NCBI GenBank assembly: GCA_946183415.1
Contig: CAMHAM010000003.1
Span: 1-64,000, forward strand
Direction of reading: 5' to 3'
Origin: an uncultured Prevotella sp.
GTDB taxonomy: Bacteria; Bacteroidota; Bacteroidia; Bacteroidales; Bacteroidaceae
Length of the DNA: 64,000 nt
Shown here one piece after another: positions 1 through 8,860 of the stretch. Numbering within the stretch: the stretch's first letter is position 1; the number at the start of each line of letters is the position of its first letter. A program made the position numbers and the translations under genes. The notes under the pieces are model-generated. The model did not search any database and had not been told where the DNA came from. It worked only from the letters and a program-made list of their open reading frames with translations.

Positions 1-16
1 GTCCTGATTGACGATG

Positions 17-24
17 CAAAGGTA
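17..24 (-). promoter_or_regulatory. Promoter -7 box reading out of the left edge
   Basis: The minus strand reads TACCTTTG, a perfect match to the Bacteroidetes -7 element TAnnTTTG. It points left, so it should drive a minus-strand gene whose coding part lies outside the window. The 120 bases between it and the phosphatase gene hold nothing else I can name. Confidence 0.5.
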
Positions 25-143
25 AGACGAATTTCGGCACATTCCAAGTTTTTTTCTTAATTTCTTCTTGGGTAGTAGCGACAGAGAAACGATATTGCGA
101 CAAACTTGGCGCATGGGCTCCAAATCTGTCGCATCTGATGGCG

Positions 144-602
144 TCACTGGTCACACAAATCCTTCAGCAACTGGGTGCAACCCTCGATGACATCGCGCCA
201 AGTGGCTTCGAAATCCCCTGTGTACCACGGGTCTGCCACATCGCCAGGACGATTGGTGTAGTCCATCAGCAAACGGATCTTCCCTTCAGGATCGCTGCCG
301 CAGATGCGGTTCATGTTTCGCAGATTCCAAGTGTCCATACCTATCAGCAGGTCGAAACGCTGATAGTCGCTACGTGTCATCTGGCGAGCCGTCTTTCCCT
401 TGCAAGAGATGCCGTGATCGGCTAGTTTCCGCTTGGCTGGGGGATAGACCTCATTGCCGACTTCCTCTGTCGATGTGGCAGCTGACTCGATATAGAACTG
501 GTCGTTGAGACCAGCCTTGCCTACCAGATCTTTCATCACAAACTCTGCCATCGGACTGCGGCAGATGTTGCCGTGACACACGAAGAGTATTCTATGTTTC
601 AT
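144..602 (-). CDS. Low-molecular-weight protein-tyrosine phosphatase
   Basis: This 152-residue cytoplasmic enzyme should hydrolyse phosphotyrosine; in bacteria the family often acts on tyrosine kinases of exopolysaccharide export. The N-terminus carries the P-loop signature CHGNICRS (C-X5-R) with the nucleophilic Cys, and the C-terminal DPWY segment carries the general-acid Asp. The ORF track starts ten residues earlier, inside the alpha-galactosidase gene; I chose the Met just before HRILFVCHGN because the family begins there. It lies 4 bp after the alpha-galactosidase stop, so the two are probably co-transcribed, although no functional link is evident. Confidence 0.93.
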   Translation of the reverse strand: MKHRILFVCHGNICRSPMAEFVMKDLVGKAGLNDQFYIESAATSTEEVGNEVYPPAKRKLADHGISCKGKTARQMTRSDYQRFDLLIGMDTWNLRNMNRICGSDPEGKIRLLMDYTNRPGDVADPWYTGDFEATWRDVIEGCTQLLKDLCDQ

Positions 603-606
603 CTCC

Positions 607-2793
607 TCACTGGGCTTCGAGGTAGAGCACACGGCTGCTCCAATCGCTTTTGAGCGACCACTCGGGGTTGAGATTGTTGGGGATATCGAGGCCGTTGTTC
701 ATCAGATACTCGCCACTGAAGACCTTACCCTCGATACTCATCGGCTTCACATCGATGCTGTTCAGCTCGTGTACCTTATATAATTTATTGGCATCGAGAC
801 CAGCCATCTTCACCTTTGGCAGATGCTCGTTCTGGAACGACTCCGTCTTCCACCAGTAAAAGACAGACTTGGTCTTCTGCTCGTTGACGTACATCATCGA
901 GGCAAGGCCCTTCTTATCGTAAGGCGAAACGAGGCGGTAGATGTCGCCAAACTGTACGATAGGACGAATCTCCTTATACTCCTTGATGGCCTTACGACAG
1001 AGTTCCTTCTCGGCTTCGCTCATGTTCTTGGGCTGAATCTCCATACCAAGACGTCCGCTCATAGCTACATCGATGCGATACTTCAGTGAGGTGGTGCGAT
1101 AGACGGTATGGTTAGGTGTTGCTGAGATGTGACAGGCCTGAGCGATGGCTGGGAAGAAGTAAGAGGTGCCCCACTGCATATAGATGCGCTGCAGAGCATC
1201 TGTATTATCAGAGACCCAGAACTCATCGAAGTAAGGCAGCACACCCCAGTTGGCACGTCCGCCACCCGAGGCACAGGCCTGGATGGTCAGGTCGGGATAC
1301 TTGGCACGGATGCGCTCACAAGTCTTCTGGAAACCACGATGATACTCGATATAGAGGTGACTCTGGTCGTTCATCGTCAGATACTGCGAACCATGATTCA
1401 TAATCGACATGTTGGCATCCCACTTGATATAATCGATCTCAGGATACTTCGTCATCAGGTTGTCGACAATCGAGAACACAAAGTCCTGTACCTTAGGATT
1501 CGACATATCGAGCACCAACTGAGTGCCGCCACGACCCAGTACTGGCTCACGCTTAGGAGCCTTCACGATCCAGTCGGGATGCTGCTCGTAAAGCTCGCTG
1601 ACGCTGTTGGTCATCTCCGGCTCGATCCAGATACCGAACTTGATACCGTGCTTCTTGGCATCGCGCAACAGACCCTCGATGCCCTCAGGCAGCTTGTTCT
1701 TGTCGACCTCCCAATCTCCAAGGGCGCAGTTGTCGGTCTTACGCGGATATTTCACGCCAAACCAGCCGTCATCCATCACGAAGAGCTCGCCACCCATCGA
1801 GGCAATGTCGCCCATCATCTGGTCCATTCCCTTCTGGTTGATATCGAAATAGACGCCTTCCCATGAGTTGAGCAGAATCTTGCGCTCCTTGTTGCCATGA
1901 GCCAACTTGTAGTTGCGGCCCCATTTGTGGAAGTTACGACTCACACCTGAGAGCCCCTGCTTCGAGAAACTCAGGGCTACTGCCGGCGTGACGAATGTCT
2001 CGCCTTTCTTCAGATGATAGGCAGAATTGTCAGGATTGATGCCCGCAAAGAAATAGTGGAAATCGGTATCATCGGTCTCCACCTTCAGCTGGTAGTTACC
2101 GCTATAGACGATGGCTGCACCGATCACGTCGCCAGCATTCTCCTGTCCCTTGCCATCGAGCGAGAACATCACTTCGCCGTGGGCAGTATGGGCATTGCGC
2201 ACACCATCCTTATTCTTGATAATCTTCTCGCCAGGCGTCAGAGGTTCCTCACAGAGGATAGCCTCATTACCCCAAGAGCCATAGAAGGAGCTCAGCCAGA
2301 CATTGCCACGACGGATGGGCAGCGAGCAGGAAGCAAACTGCGTCAGCGTGACAGGCTTAGCCTCACTATTGGTAATCTCTGCCCAGGTCTCGATCATGTC
2401 TTCATCCTGATAGACTTTGAAGCAGAGGTCGAGAGTCACGGGATAGACACGATCCTTCATACTGATACGAGTGGTCTGGCCATCTTTCTTGATGGATCCT
2501 GTAGCCACCATATCCGACGAGAGATTGCCGTCGGCATGCGTCATGGCGAGGGCTGCCTCGGCAGGACAGTTCATACCATAGACGGGATAGGCATCCATAC
2601 GACCCCCATGAGGGCGCTGCAGGTTCTGCAGGTCATAGTCGCTCAGTTTAGCACCATAATAAACATACTGGGGTTGTTTGTCTCCCTCCACATTCAGAAC
2701 CATCGTGGTGTTCTTGGTCTGGAGAACCACCGACTCTGCCTTAGCCATCTGAGCTGAGGCGAGGAGTAATGCAAAAAACAAAAATTTCTTCAT
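607..2793 (-). CDS. Secreted alpha-galactosidase, glycoside hydrolase family 36
   Basis: This 728-residue enzyme is predicted to release terminal alpha-1,6-galactose from raffinose-type sugars or galactomannan in the periplasm. A signal peptide (MKKFLFFALLLASAQMAKAE) opens the protein. An N-terminal beta-sandwich precedes the TIM barrel, where KWDANM near residue 456 carries the GH36 nucleophile Asp and SDNTD near residue 528 the acid/base Asp; the CASGGGR motif lies between them. The length fits bacterial GH36 enzymes. It is transcribed with the phosphatase and diverges from mntP. There are no SusC/SusD genes nearby, so it is not in a typical polysaccharide utilisation locus. Confidence 0.93.
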   Translation of the reverse strand: MKKFLFFALLLASAQMAKAESVVLQTKNTTMVLNVEGDKQPQYVYYGAKLSDYDLQNLQRPHGGRMDAYPVYGMNCPAEAALAMTHADGNLSSDMVATGSIKKDGQTTRISMKDRVYPVTLDLCFKVYQDEDMIETWAEITNSEAKPVTLTQFASCSLPIRRGNVWLSSFYGSWGNEAILCEEPLTPGEKIIKNKDGVRNAHTAHGEVMFSLDGKGQENAGDVIGAAIVYSGNYQLKVETDDTDFHYFFAGINPDNSAYHLKKGETFVTPAVALSFSKQGLSGVSRNFHKWGRNYKLAHGNKERKILLNSWEGVYFDINQKGMDQMMGDIASMGGELFVMDDGWFGVKYPRKTDNCALGDWEVDKNKLPEGIEGLLRDAKKHGIKFGIWIEPEMTNSVSELYEQHPDWIVKAPKREPVLGRGGTQLVLDMSNPKVQDFVFSIVDNLMTKYPEIDYIKWDANMSIMNHGSQYLTMNDQSHLYIEYHRGFQKTCERIRAKYPDLTIQACASGGGRANWGVLPYFDEFWVSDNTDALQRIYMQWGTSYFFPAIAQACHISATPNHTVYRTTSLKYRIDVAMSGRLGMEIQPKNMSEAEKELCRKAIKEYKEIRPIVQFGDIYRLVSPYDKKGLASMMYVNEQKTKSVFYWWKTESFQNEHLPKVKMAGLDANKLYKVHELNSIDVKPMSIEGKVFSGEYLMNNGLDIPNNLNPEWSLKSDWSSRVLYLEAQ

Positions 2794-2832
2794 ACGAAAA
2801 TATGTTAGTTATTGATGATATGTTTCTGTGTG

Positions 2833-2840
2833 CAAAGATA
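2833..2840 (-). promoter_or_regulatory. Promoter -7 box of the alpha-galactosidase gene
   Basis: The minus strand reads TATCTTTG, about 40 bases before the alpha-galactosidase start codon. It is back to back with the mntP promoter in the same 135-bp intergenic region. Confidence 0.6.
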
Positions 2841-2883
2841 CAAAAAAATAACCAACCACTATACATATTATCTAACTTTTTCG

Positions 2884-2891
2884 TACCTTTG
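2884..2891 (+). promoter_or_regulatory. Promoter -7 box of mntP
   Basis: TACCTTTG matches the Bacteroidetes -7 consensus, about 37 bases before the chosen ATG. Because the box lies inside the ORF-track reading frame, the longer start at 2812 can be excluded. Confidence 0.6.
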
Positions 2892-2928
2892 CAGCAGAAA
2901 GTGTAATCATCAGACAAACAAATACTAT

Positions 2929-3519
2929 ATGAACCTTCTGGATATCATCTTCTTGGCCATCGCGCTGGCAATGGACTGCTTTACGGTTTCGATCATCAGT
3001 GGCGTGATATTGAAATCACGTCCTCAAGAACAAGGAGAAACGGCAGCCATCGTCCGCATGGCTTTCTTCTTTGGCTTCTTTCAGGCAGCAATGCCGCTGC
3101 TCGGATGGTTAGGTATCAGTCATTTCCAGGCGATGATAGAGGCCTACGACCACTGGATAGCTTTCTCACTGTTACTGTTGATAGGTGGCAACATGATTCG
3201 TGAGGCGCTTGGACCAGAGGAAGAGCAGCATTTCAACCCTCGAAAGCTCCGTACCCAGCTGATTCTGGCCGTTGCCACGAGCATCGACGCCCTGGCTATC
3301 GGCATCTCGTTTGCCTGTACGGGCTATGAGCATCTTTCCCAACTCACACTCCCTTTATCGATCATCGGCATGGTTTCTTTCCTTTTTAGCATCATTGGTT
3401 ACCGGCTTGGTTCGCGCTTCGGCAAAGCCATTGCCCGTCGCCTGAAGCCAGAGTTGTTGGGAGGCATTTTGCTCATTCTGATTGGCGTGAAGATTCTCGT
3501 TTCCCACCTGTTCGCATAG
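2929..3519 (+). CDS. mntP: Manganese efflux pump MntP (DUF204)
   Basis: This is a 196-residue inner-membrane protein with about six hydrophobic segments. The family exports Mn2+ and protects against manganese overload. The family hallmarks are the acidic residues within membrane helices, seen here as AMDCFTVSI near the N-terminus and the repeat-related TSIDALAIG in the second half, which reflect the internal duplication. The ORF track begins 39 residues too early; the ATG at 2929 follows a good promoter and starts with the family's usual N-terminus (MNLLDI). It is monocistronic. Family assignment is firm; the substrate comes from the E. coli homologue. Confidence 0.9.
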   Translation: MNLLDIIFLAIALAMDCFTVSIISGVILKSRPQEQGETAAIVRMAFFFGFFQAAMPLLGWLGISHFQAMIEAYDHWIAFSLLLLIGGNMIREALGPEEEQHFNPRKLRTQLILAVATSIDALAIGISFACTGYEHLSQLTLPLSIIGMVSFLFSIIGYRLGSRFGKAIARRLKPELLGGILLILIGVKILVSHLFA

Positions 3520-3569
3520 ATTTTTGTAAAAAAATGGTGCCAGATAGACAACAAAAGGAAAAAAATGAC

Positions 3570-3577
3570 TATCTTTG
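3570..3577 (+). promoter_or_regulatory. Promoter -7 box of the glycosyltransferase/cobalamin run
   Basis: TATCTTTG lies about 50 bases before the GTG start of the first gene. It is the only convincing promoter I see before the aldo/keto reductase, so the six genes from 3629 to 9822 may share it. The 110-bp gap upstream is too short for a cobalamin riboswitch and shows none of its features. Confidence 0.55.
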
Positions 3578-3596
3578 CAATCGAAAACGTGTAAAC

Positions 3597-3622
3597 GTTA
3601 AATATTAAACATTAAACATTAA
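3597..3622 (+). repeat. Short direct repeats of ATTAAACA in the leader
   Basis: The leader between the promoter and the GTG start contains GTTAAATATTAAACATTAAACATTAA-type sequence, with an 8-bp unit (ATTAAAC A) repeated two to three times. Such a tract could slip during replication. It lies directly before the start codon and might affect translation; this is inference. Confidence 0.5.
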
Positions 3623-3628
3623 AGATAC

Positions 3629-5269
3629 GTGAACAATTCGCAATCTGCAATCTGCCAGTTCGTCAATAAGTATACTTATCCCATTTTATTGACCCTGTTC
3701 GTTGTTTGGACGTGCATCGGCATTTTCCCTCTTCAGAGCTACGAGACCGATGGTTATGAAATCATCCTTGGTTGCGACGTGATGTATCGTGAGGGATGGT
3801 CATTTCCCCCCATCTACTCCTACGAGTACCGCATGCAGCCACTGATCACCATCCTGATAGTAAGTCTGAAACACCTGATGCCCTTCTTGACCTGCGAACA
3901 GATCTACAGTATCATGACAGTGGTGTCGAGCCTCGTCTTCCTGATAGGCTGCATCCGTTTCGCTGAATACGTCACAGGTGCCAGCAAAACGAAGATTCTC
4001 ATCGCTGCGATGCTCCTGCCAGAGATGTATGCCATCGCCATGTATCCCAACTCGGCCATCCCCTCGGCAGCCTGTTTCCTCTGGGGCCTGATACTCATGA
4101 GCCGCGAGCGCTATTGGTATGCCGGTGCGCTCTTTGCCTTGGCCATCATCCTGCGCCTTGATATCACCATCGTCCTGCCAACGGTCCTGGCCATGTTTAT
4201 CTTCATGGGGAAATCCATCAAGCGTGCCTTCACACTCTCTATTATCATGGGTGTAGGCTTTGTGGCTGCTGCCATATTCATGTTCTGGATGACGGGAGCA
4301 GAGTTCCTGCCCACCTATAACAGCTATCAGAAGTGGAACTTCATCATCACCACTCAGGAGCGCGTGCTCTGCATCTTAGGCTTCTACTCGCTGGCCTATG
4401 TCGTGCTGGCACCTCTCGGACTCTATGTGGTCATCAAGAAAAAGAACTGGCGCGAATTGTTCCTCATCATGCTGCCCATCATCCTGCTACATAGCATCTA
4501 CGTGCTCTTCGGCAATGCTTCGAAGCATTTTCTCTATAATGCACCCTTCGTCATCATCTTAGGTATCCATGCTTTGACCTGGCTGAAGGAGCAGCTGAGC
4601 ACACGCCCAGTACTAAAGTGGGCTGTCTATGTGCTGGTACTGCTCTTCATGACCGTCTCCGTGCGTAAGCGTAACCTCGATATGCCTTGGCTACAGGAGA
4701 ATCCGCTCCATCAGATAGGTATGGTAACACCTTTCTTCTCGATTCAGAACGGTCACTCTGAATACACCGTCGGTCTGGGAGCCGGCTATCAGCTGATTAC
4801 CAACGACGAGTGCATGCTCCTGACGGGCCACATCTTCTATCCCTGGTATATCCACTCACTGAAACAGGTCATCCGCAACTGGCGCGAACAACAGAAGGCT
4901 GTGCTCGACAAGGTTCCCACTTCCAATATCCTGACTTTCGAGTGGGGTGCATCGGCTCCCGTCTCATTCATGCTGATGACAGAGGACAACCATTTCCGCA
5001 TCGAAGAGAATATGCCTGAGGAATACCGGTTCACCATCTCCAACCCTCAGCACGAGCTGCGCTTCTGGCGCGTGGTTCTGCCCGCTGGTGTCAGAGACCG
5101 TGACGAGATTGCCTCCTATATCGAAAGTGTTCCTGCCAACTATCCAGAAGGCGAACAATATATCATCGCTGCCTCTAACCACTATGGTACCTCACATTTC
5201 CTCGATGAGATTGCTCAGACAGGCAAGCTGAAGAAAAAGGCAGAAAGATTATACCAAATCATCAAATAA
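3629..5269 (+). CDS. Multi-pass membrane protein, GT-C-like glycosyltransferase
   Basis: This 546-residue protein has about ten to eleven hydrophobic helices followed by a soluble tail of roughly 150 residues. The topology, with an acidic first periplasmic loop (YETDGYE), resembles GT39/GT-C mannosyltransferases that use polyprenyl-phosphate sugars as donors. I recognise no exact family. The start is GTG, as no ATG is available nearby. The next gene, 10 bp downstream, encodes a GT2 polyprenyl-phosphate glycosyltransferase that could make such a donor, so the pair may form one glycan-modifying system. An uncharacterised membrane protein without catalysis remains possible. Confidence 0.6.
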   Translation: MNNSQSAICQFVNKYTYPILLTLFVVWTCIGIFPLQSYETDGYEIILGCDVMYREGWSFPPIYSYEYRMQPLITILIVSLKHLMPFLTCEQIYSIMTVVSSLVFLIGCIRFAEYVTGASKTKILIAAMLLPEMYAIAMYPNSAIPSAACFLWGLILMSRERYWYAGALFALAIILRLDITIVLPTVLAMFIFMGKSIKRAFTLSIIMGVGFVAAAIFMFWMTGAEFLPTYNSYQKWNFIITTQERVLCILGFYSLAYVVLAPLGLYVVIKKKNWRELFLIMLPIILLHSIYVLFGNASKHFLYNAPFVIILGIHALTWLKEQLSTRPVLKWAVYVLVLLFMTVSVRKRNLDMPWLQENPLHQIGMVTPFFSIQNGHSEYTVGLGAGYQLITNDECMLLTGHIFYPWYIHSLKQVIRNWREQQKAVLDKVPTSNILTFEWGASAPVSFMLMTEDNHFRIEENMPEEYRFTISNPQHELRFWRVVLPAGVRDRDEIASYIESVPANYPEGEQYIIAASNHYGTSHFLDEIAQTGKLKKKAERLYQIIK

Positions 5270-5279
5270 ACGTGATGCT

Positions 5280-6236
5280 ATGCAGTCAGTAATTACTCCA
5301 CCCCGACTGGCCATCGTCGTACCTTGCTATAATGAAGAAGCAGTACTGACAGAGACCAACAACCGTCTGACCACTCTGCTGAATGAACTCATCAGCAGGA
5401 AGAAGATTACGGCTGAAAGTTTCATCGTCTATGTCAACGACGGTTCGAAGGATCAGACGTGGCAGTTGATCTGCCAACTACAGCAGGGCAACACGCACGT
5501 CAGAGGCATCAAACTGGCCCACAATGCCGGACACCAGAATGCCCTGATGGCAGGACTTGAGTCCTTTAAAGGTGAAGCTGACGCGATGGTCACTATCGAT
5601 GCTGACCTGCAGGACGATGTGAATGCCATCACCGCTATGGTCGACGAATACCTTCATGGCTCTGACATCATCTATGGCGTCAGGAAGGAACGTACGACTG
5701 ATACCTTCTTCAAGCGCTCTACAGCGCAGCTATTCTATAAGCTCATGGCCCTTATGGGGGCTGACACCATCTACAACCATGCCGACTACCGACTGATGAG
5801 CCGACGGGCCGTAGAGGCACTCTGTCAGTATCCAGAGCGTAACCTGTTCCTGCGCGGACTGGTACCGCTGTTGGGCTTTACCACGAAGAATGTCTATTAC
5901 GACCGTGCTGAGCGGTTTGCAGGCGAGAGCAAGTACCCGCTGACCAAGATGCTTGCCTTTGCCATCGACGGCATCACCTCGTTCAGCATCAAGCCCATCA
6001 CTATCATCTTCATGACTGGCATCGGTTGCTTCGTCATCGGTCTCGGGTTGCTCATCTGGGGTCTCTACTCTTACATCAACGATATGGTTGTGCCAGGCTG
6101 GACCTCACTGCTGCTCTCGCTCTGGCTCATAGGTGGTGTGATGATCACATCATTAGGCGTCATCGGACAATACATCGGCAAGATCTATATAGAGGTGAAA
6201 CACCGTCCGCGCTACCACATCGAGGAAATTGTATGA
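5280..6236 (+). CDS. GT2 glycosyltransferase, GtrB/DPM1-like
   Basis: This 318-residue enzyme should transfer a sugar from a nucleotide donor to polyprenyl phosphate at the inner membrane. The GT-A domain begins IVVPCYNEE and has NDGSKDQT and the metal-binding DADLQDD (about residue 105). Two transmembrane helices follow at about residues 235-300 (ITIIFMTGIGCF and LLLSLWLIGGVM), which is typical of GtrB/ArnC-type proteins. It sits between the GT-C-like gene and the ABC ATPase, overlapping the latter by 4 bp. The sugar cannot be told from sequence. Confidence 0.88.
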   Translation: MQSVITPPRLAIVVPCYNEEAVLTETNNRLTTLLNELISRKKITAESFIVYVNDGSKDQTWQLICQLQQGNTHVRGIKLAHNAGHQNALMAGLESFKGEADAMVTIDADLQDDVNAITAMVDEYLHGSDIIYGVRKERTTDTFFKRSTAQLFYKLMALMGADTIYNHADYRLMSRRAVEALCQYPERNLFLRGLVPLLGFTTKNVYYDRAERFAGESKYPLTKMLAFAIDGITSFSIKPITIIFMTGIGCFVIGLGLLIWGLYSYINDMVVPGWTSLLLSLWLIGGVMITSLGVIGQYIGKIYIEVKHRPRYHIEEIV

Positions 6237-7015
6237 CGATACAAATCCGACAGCTCAGCATCGGCTATCCCTCACGACGCGGTGTGAGGGTAGTGGCAGA
6301 AGGCATCAGCGGTGCCATCCGTAGCGGTGAACTCACCTGCCTGCTGGGTGCTAACGGTGTGGGCAAGTCCACCTTGCTGCGTACCCTCTCGGCCTTCCAG
6401 CCTAAAATAGGGGGCGAAGTGATCATCCAGGGGCGCGACCTCTCGGGCTATACTGATAAGGAGCTGAGCCGGCTGATCGGAGTAGTGCTCACTGAGAAGC
6501 CCGACATCCGCAACATGACGGTACGCGAACTCGTTAGCTTGGGGCGCTCACCTTATACAGACTTCTGGGGGAACTACTCAAAGGATGATCTGCAGATTGT
6601 CGATGAATCCATCCGTCAGGTAGGCATCGTGAACCTGAGTCGACGACCCATTCAGACGCTGAGTGATGGCGAACGCCAGAAGGTGATGATTGCCAAAGCC
6701 CTGGCACAGCAGACGCCCGTCATCTATCTCGACGAGCCAACGGCCTTCCTCGACTATCCCAGCAAGGTGGAAGTGCTGCAACTGCTCAGGCGCATCTGCT
6801 CAGAGGCCGGCAAGACCGTCTTCCTCTCCACCCACGATGTGGAGCTGGCCCTACAGTTGGCTGATACCGTCTGGCTGATGACCCGTGAGCAGGGCGTCAC
6901 AATAGGCTCTCCGCAGCAACTGGCCCGCGAGGGAGCTCTCGCCAGGTTCATTGAGCGCGAGGGTATCACCTTCAATCCCGAGACACTGGCCATCAGTGTG
7001 AGAAAAGATAATTAA
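6233..7015 (+). CDS. ABC transporter ATPase, FecE/BtuD-like
   Basis: This 260-residue ATPase belongs to the class that powers uptake of cobalamin, haem or ferric siderophores. Visible are Walker A GANGVGKST (residues 39-47), the signature LSDGERQK, Walker B VIYLDEPT and the H-loop STHD. The ORF track starts about 69 residues upstream in a shadow frame of the GT2 gene; the ATG at 6233 overlaps the GT2 stop (ATGA), which indicates translational coupling. Cobalamin genes follow, which favours a B12/cobinamide role. No FecCD-type permease or binding protein is present in the window. Confidence 0.88.
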   Translation: MTIQIRQLSIGYPSRRGVRVVAEGISGAIRSGELTCLLGANGVGKSTLLRTLSAFQPKIGGEVIIQGRDLSGYTDKELSRLIGVVLTEKPDIRNMTVRELVSLGRSPYTDFWGNYSKDDLQIVDESIRQVGIVNLSRRPIQTLSDGERQKVMIAKALAQQTPVIYLDEPTAFLDYPSKVEVLQLLRRICSEAGKTVFLSTHDVELALQLADTVWLMTREQGVTIGSPQQLAREGALARFIEREGITFNPETLAISVRKDN

Positions 7016-7036
7016 CGATAACTATCAACGAAGACT

Positions 7037-8068
7037 ATGATATACGGACACGGAGACGATATCTTTCGCTACGGCGACAAGATCAAGATGAACTTCAGCT
7101 CGAACGTCTACAGCCGGGCTGACCTTACAGAACTCAAGGCACACCTGATGAATCACTTTGAGGTCATCAGCCACTACCCTGAGCCTGATGCACACTCATT
7201 GGAGAGCATGATTGCCGAAAAGCTTGAAGTGCCGGAAAACTCAGTGATGGTGACCAGCGGCGCCAATGAGGCCATCTACCTAATTGCACAACTTTACAAG
7301 GGTTGGGCTTCCATTATCCCGCAACCGACATTCACCGAGTACGAGGATGCCTGCAAGGCCTTCGGACATCTCATCTCATACGAGACGACCGACGAACTCG
7401 AAGTGCTGCCTCAAGACCGCATCTACTGGCTCTGCAACCCCAACAACCCCACTGGCAACGTGCTCGTGAAAAGCCTCATCACTCATATCGTCCGTAAAAA
7501 TCCCCGCTATCTCTACGTTGTCGATCAGTCGTATGCCGACTATACTCTATGCCCGATGATCAACCCCAAGGAGATGAGCGACTGTTTCAACCTCATGCTA
7601 CTCTTCTCACTCTCGAAGAAGTACTGCATCCCTGGATTGCGACTGGGCTATGTCGTGGCCTCACCCATCATCATCGACCGACTGAAGCACATCCGCCAGC
7701 CTTGGACGATCAATGCCTTGGCCATCGAAGCCGGCAAGTTCTTCATCAGGCACGACCAAAAGATGATCCCCGACCTACAGGCCTATCTGGCAGAAGCACA
7801 GCGGCTCCACGATGCCATCTCGGCTATCGAAGGACTGATGGTGATGAAGACTGACACCAACTTCATGCTCGTCAATATCGACACAGGCAATGCCTTGGAG
7901 CTGAAGAAATGGCTCATCGACAACTATGGCATCCTCATCCGCGACGCCTCCAACTTCCGAGGACTCGACAACCACTGCTTCCGCATCACCTCGCAGACAC
8001 CTGAGGAGAACGACATACTCATCGAAGCACTCAACGAATACCTGACATGGAAGAAAGAACAATCATAA
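7037..8068 (+). CDS. cobD: Threonine-phosphate decarboxylase-like PLP enzyme (CobD type)
   Basis: This 343-residue fold-type I PLP enzyme should decarboxylate L-threonine O-3-phosphate to (R)-1-aminopropan-2-ol phosphate, the linker attached to adenosylcobyric acid by CbiB. It resembles histidinol-phosphate aminotransferases: TSGANEAI binds the cofactor phosphate, NPNNPTGN is the aminotransferase hallmark, and the Schiff-base lysine lies in FSLSKKY (about residue 194). Sequence alone would allow a HisC-like aminotransferase, but cobS and cbiB immediately follow, so CobD is the better call. Symbol follows the Salmonella convention. Confidence 0.82.
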   Translation: MIYGHGDDIFRYGDKIKMNFSSNVYSRADLTELKAHLMNHFEVISHYPEPDAHSLESMIAEKLEVPENSVMVTSGANEAIYLIAQLYKGWASIIPQPTFTEYEDACKAFGHLISYETTDELEVLPQDRIYWLCNPNNPTGNVLVKSLITHIVRKNPRYLYVVDQSYADYTLCPMINPKEMSDCFNLMLLFSLSKKYCIPGLRLGYVVASPIIIDRLKHIRQPWTINALAIEAGKFFIRHDQKMIPDLQAYLAEAQRLHDAISAIEGLMVMKTDTNFMLVNIDTGNALELKKWLIDNYGILIRDASNFRGLDNHCFRITSQTPEENDILIEALNEYLTWKKEQS

Positions 8069-8077
8069 GTATCTTAC

Positions 8078-8860
8078 ATGGAAATCAATATCGACCGCAC
8101 TCACTGGTATGACCGCATCTGGGCATCTCTGATCTTCTTCACCCGCCTGCCCCTCTGGCGCATCCACCAGCCCCCAAAGGAGTGCTACGCCACTGTAGTA
8201 GAGCACTGGCCGCTGGCAGGCTGGGTTACAGGGGGTGTCATGGCTGCCGTGCTATGGCTGGGCAGCATGGTAATGCCCTGGACGATAACCGTCGGTGCGG
8301 CTATCGCTGCACGGCTCCTGCTCACGGGAGCACTCCACGAAGACGGACTGGCCGATTTCTTCGACGGGTTCGGAGGAGGGGGCAGTAACCGCCAGCGAAT
8401 CCTTGACATCATGAAGGACTCTCATATTGGCACTTATGGTGTGCTTGGACTTATCCTCTATATGTTATTACTTTGGGGCTGTCTATGTTCACTAACTCCA
8501 TGGATGGCTGCCCTGGCTGTCTTGGCTGCCGATCCTTATGCGAAGATGGTCACCAGCCAGCTCATCGTGATGATGCCCTATGCCCGCCGCGAGGAAGAGG
8601 CGAAGGCGAAGGTGGTCTACCGCAAGATCTCAGCCCTCAAGGGAGTCAGCCTCGCTGTTCAGGGACTGCTGCCGCTGACTCTCTTCATCTGGCTCTCCGG
8701 TTCGTCGTGGCAGACGCTTGTCTTTATTCCTGCACTCACGATGTATTTCCTCTATCTTCTCATCTGGCACAGGCTGCACGGCTATACTGGCGATTGCTGC
8801 GGAGCCGTCTGCCTGCTTGTTGAACTCACTTTCTATCTCACGCTCGTCACAGGATGGTAA
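8078..8860 (+). CDS. cobS: Adenosylcobinamide-GDP ribazoletransferase
   Basis: This 260-residue membrane enzyme joins adenosylcobinamide-GDP to alpha-ribazole (phosphate) in the nucleotide-loop assembly of cobalamin. The family signature GALHEDGLADFFDGFGGG, with its metal-binding acidic residues, lies at about residues 87-104 and is followed by KDSHIGTYG. Several hydrophobic helices follow. Its stop overlaps the start of cbiB by 7 bp. The length is normal. Its partners CobU and CobT are not in the window. Confidence 0.94.
   Translation: MEINIDRTHWYDRIWASLIFFTRLPLWRIHQPPKECYATVVEHWPLAGWVTGGVMAAVLWLGSMVMPWTITVGAAIAARLLLTGALHEDGLADFFDGFGGGGSNRQRILDIMKDSHIGTYGVLGLILYMLLLWGCLCSLTPWMAALAVLAADPYAKMVTSQLIVMMPYARREEEAKAKVVYRKISALKGVSLAVQGLLPLTLFIWLSGSSWQTLVFIPALTMYFLYLLIWHRLHGYTGDCCGAVCLLVELTFYLTLVTGW

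Noticed and set aside
1129-1866. 245-residue plus-strand ORF opposite the alpha-galactosidase
   Set aside because: Antisense shadow within a gene with intact GH36 motifs.
3520-3628. Possible cobalamin riboswitch before the glycosyltransferase/cobalamin run
   Set aside because: The gap is only about 110 bp, contains a promoter and simple repeats, and has no B12-box-like sequence.
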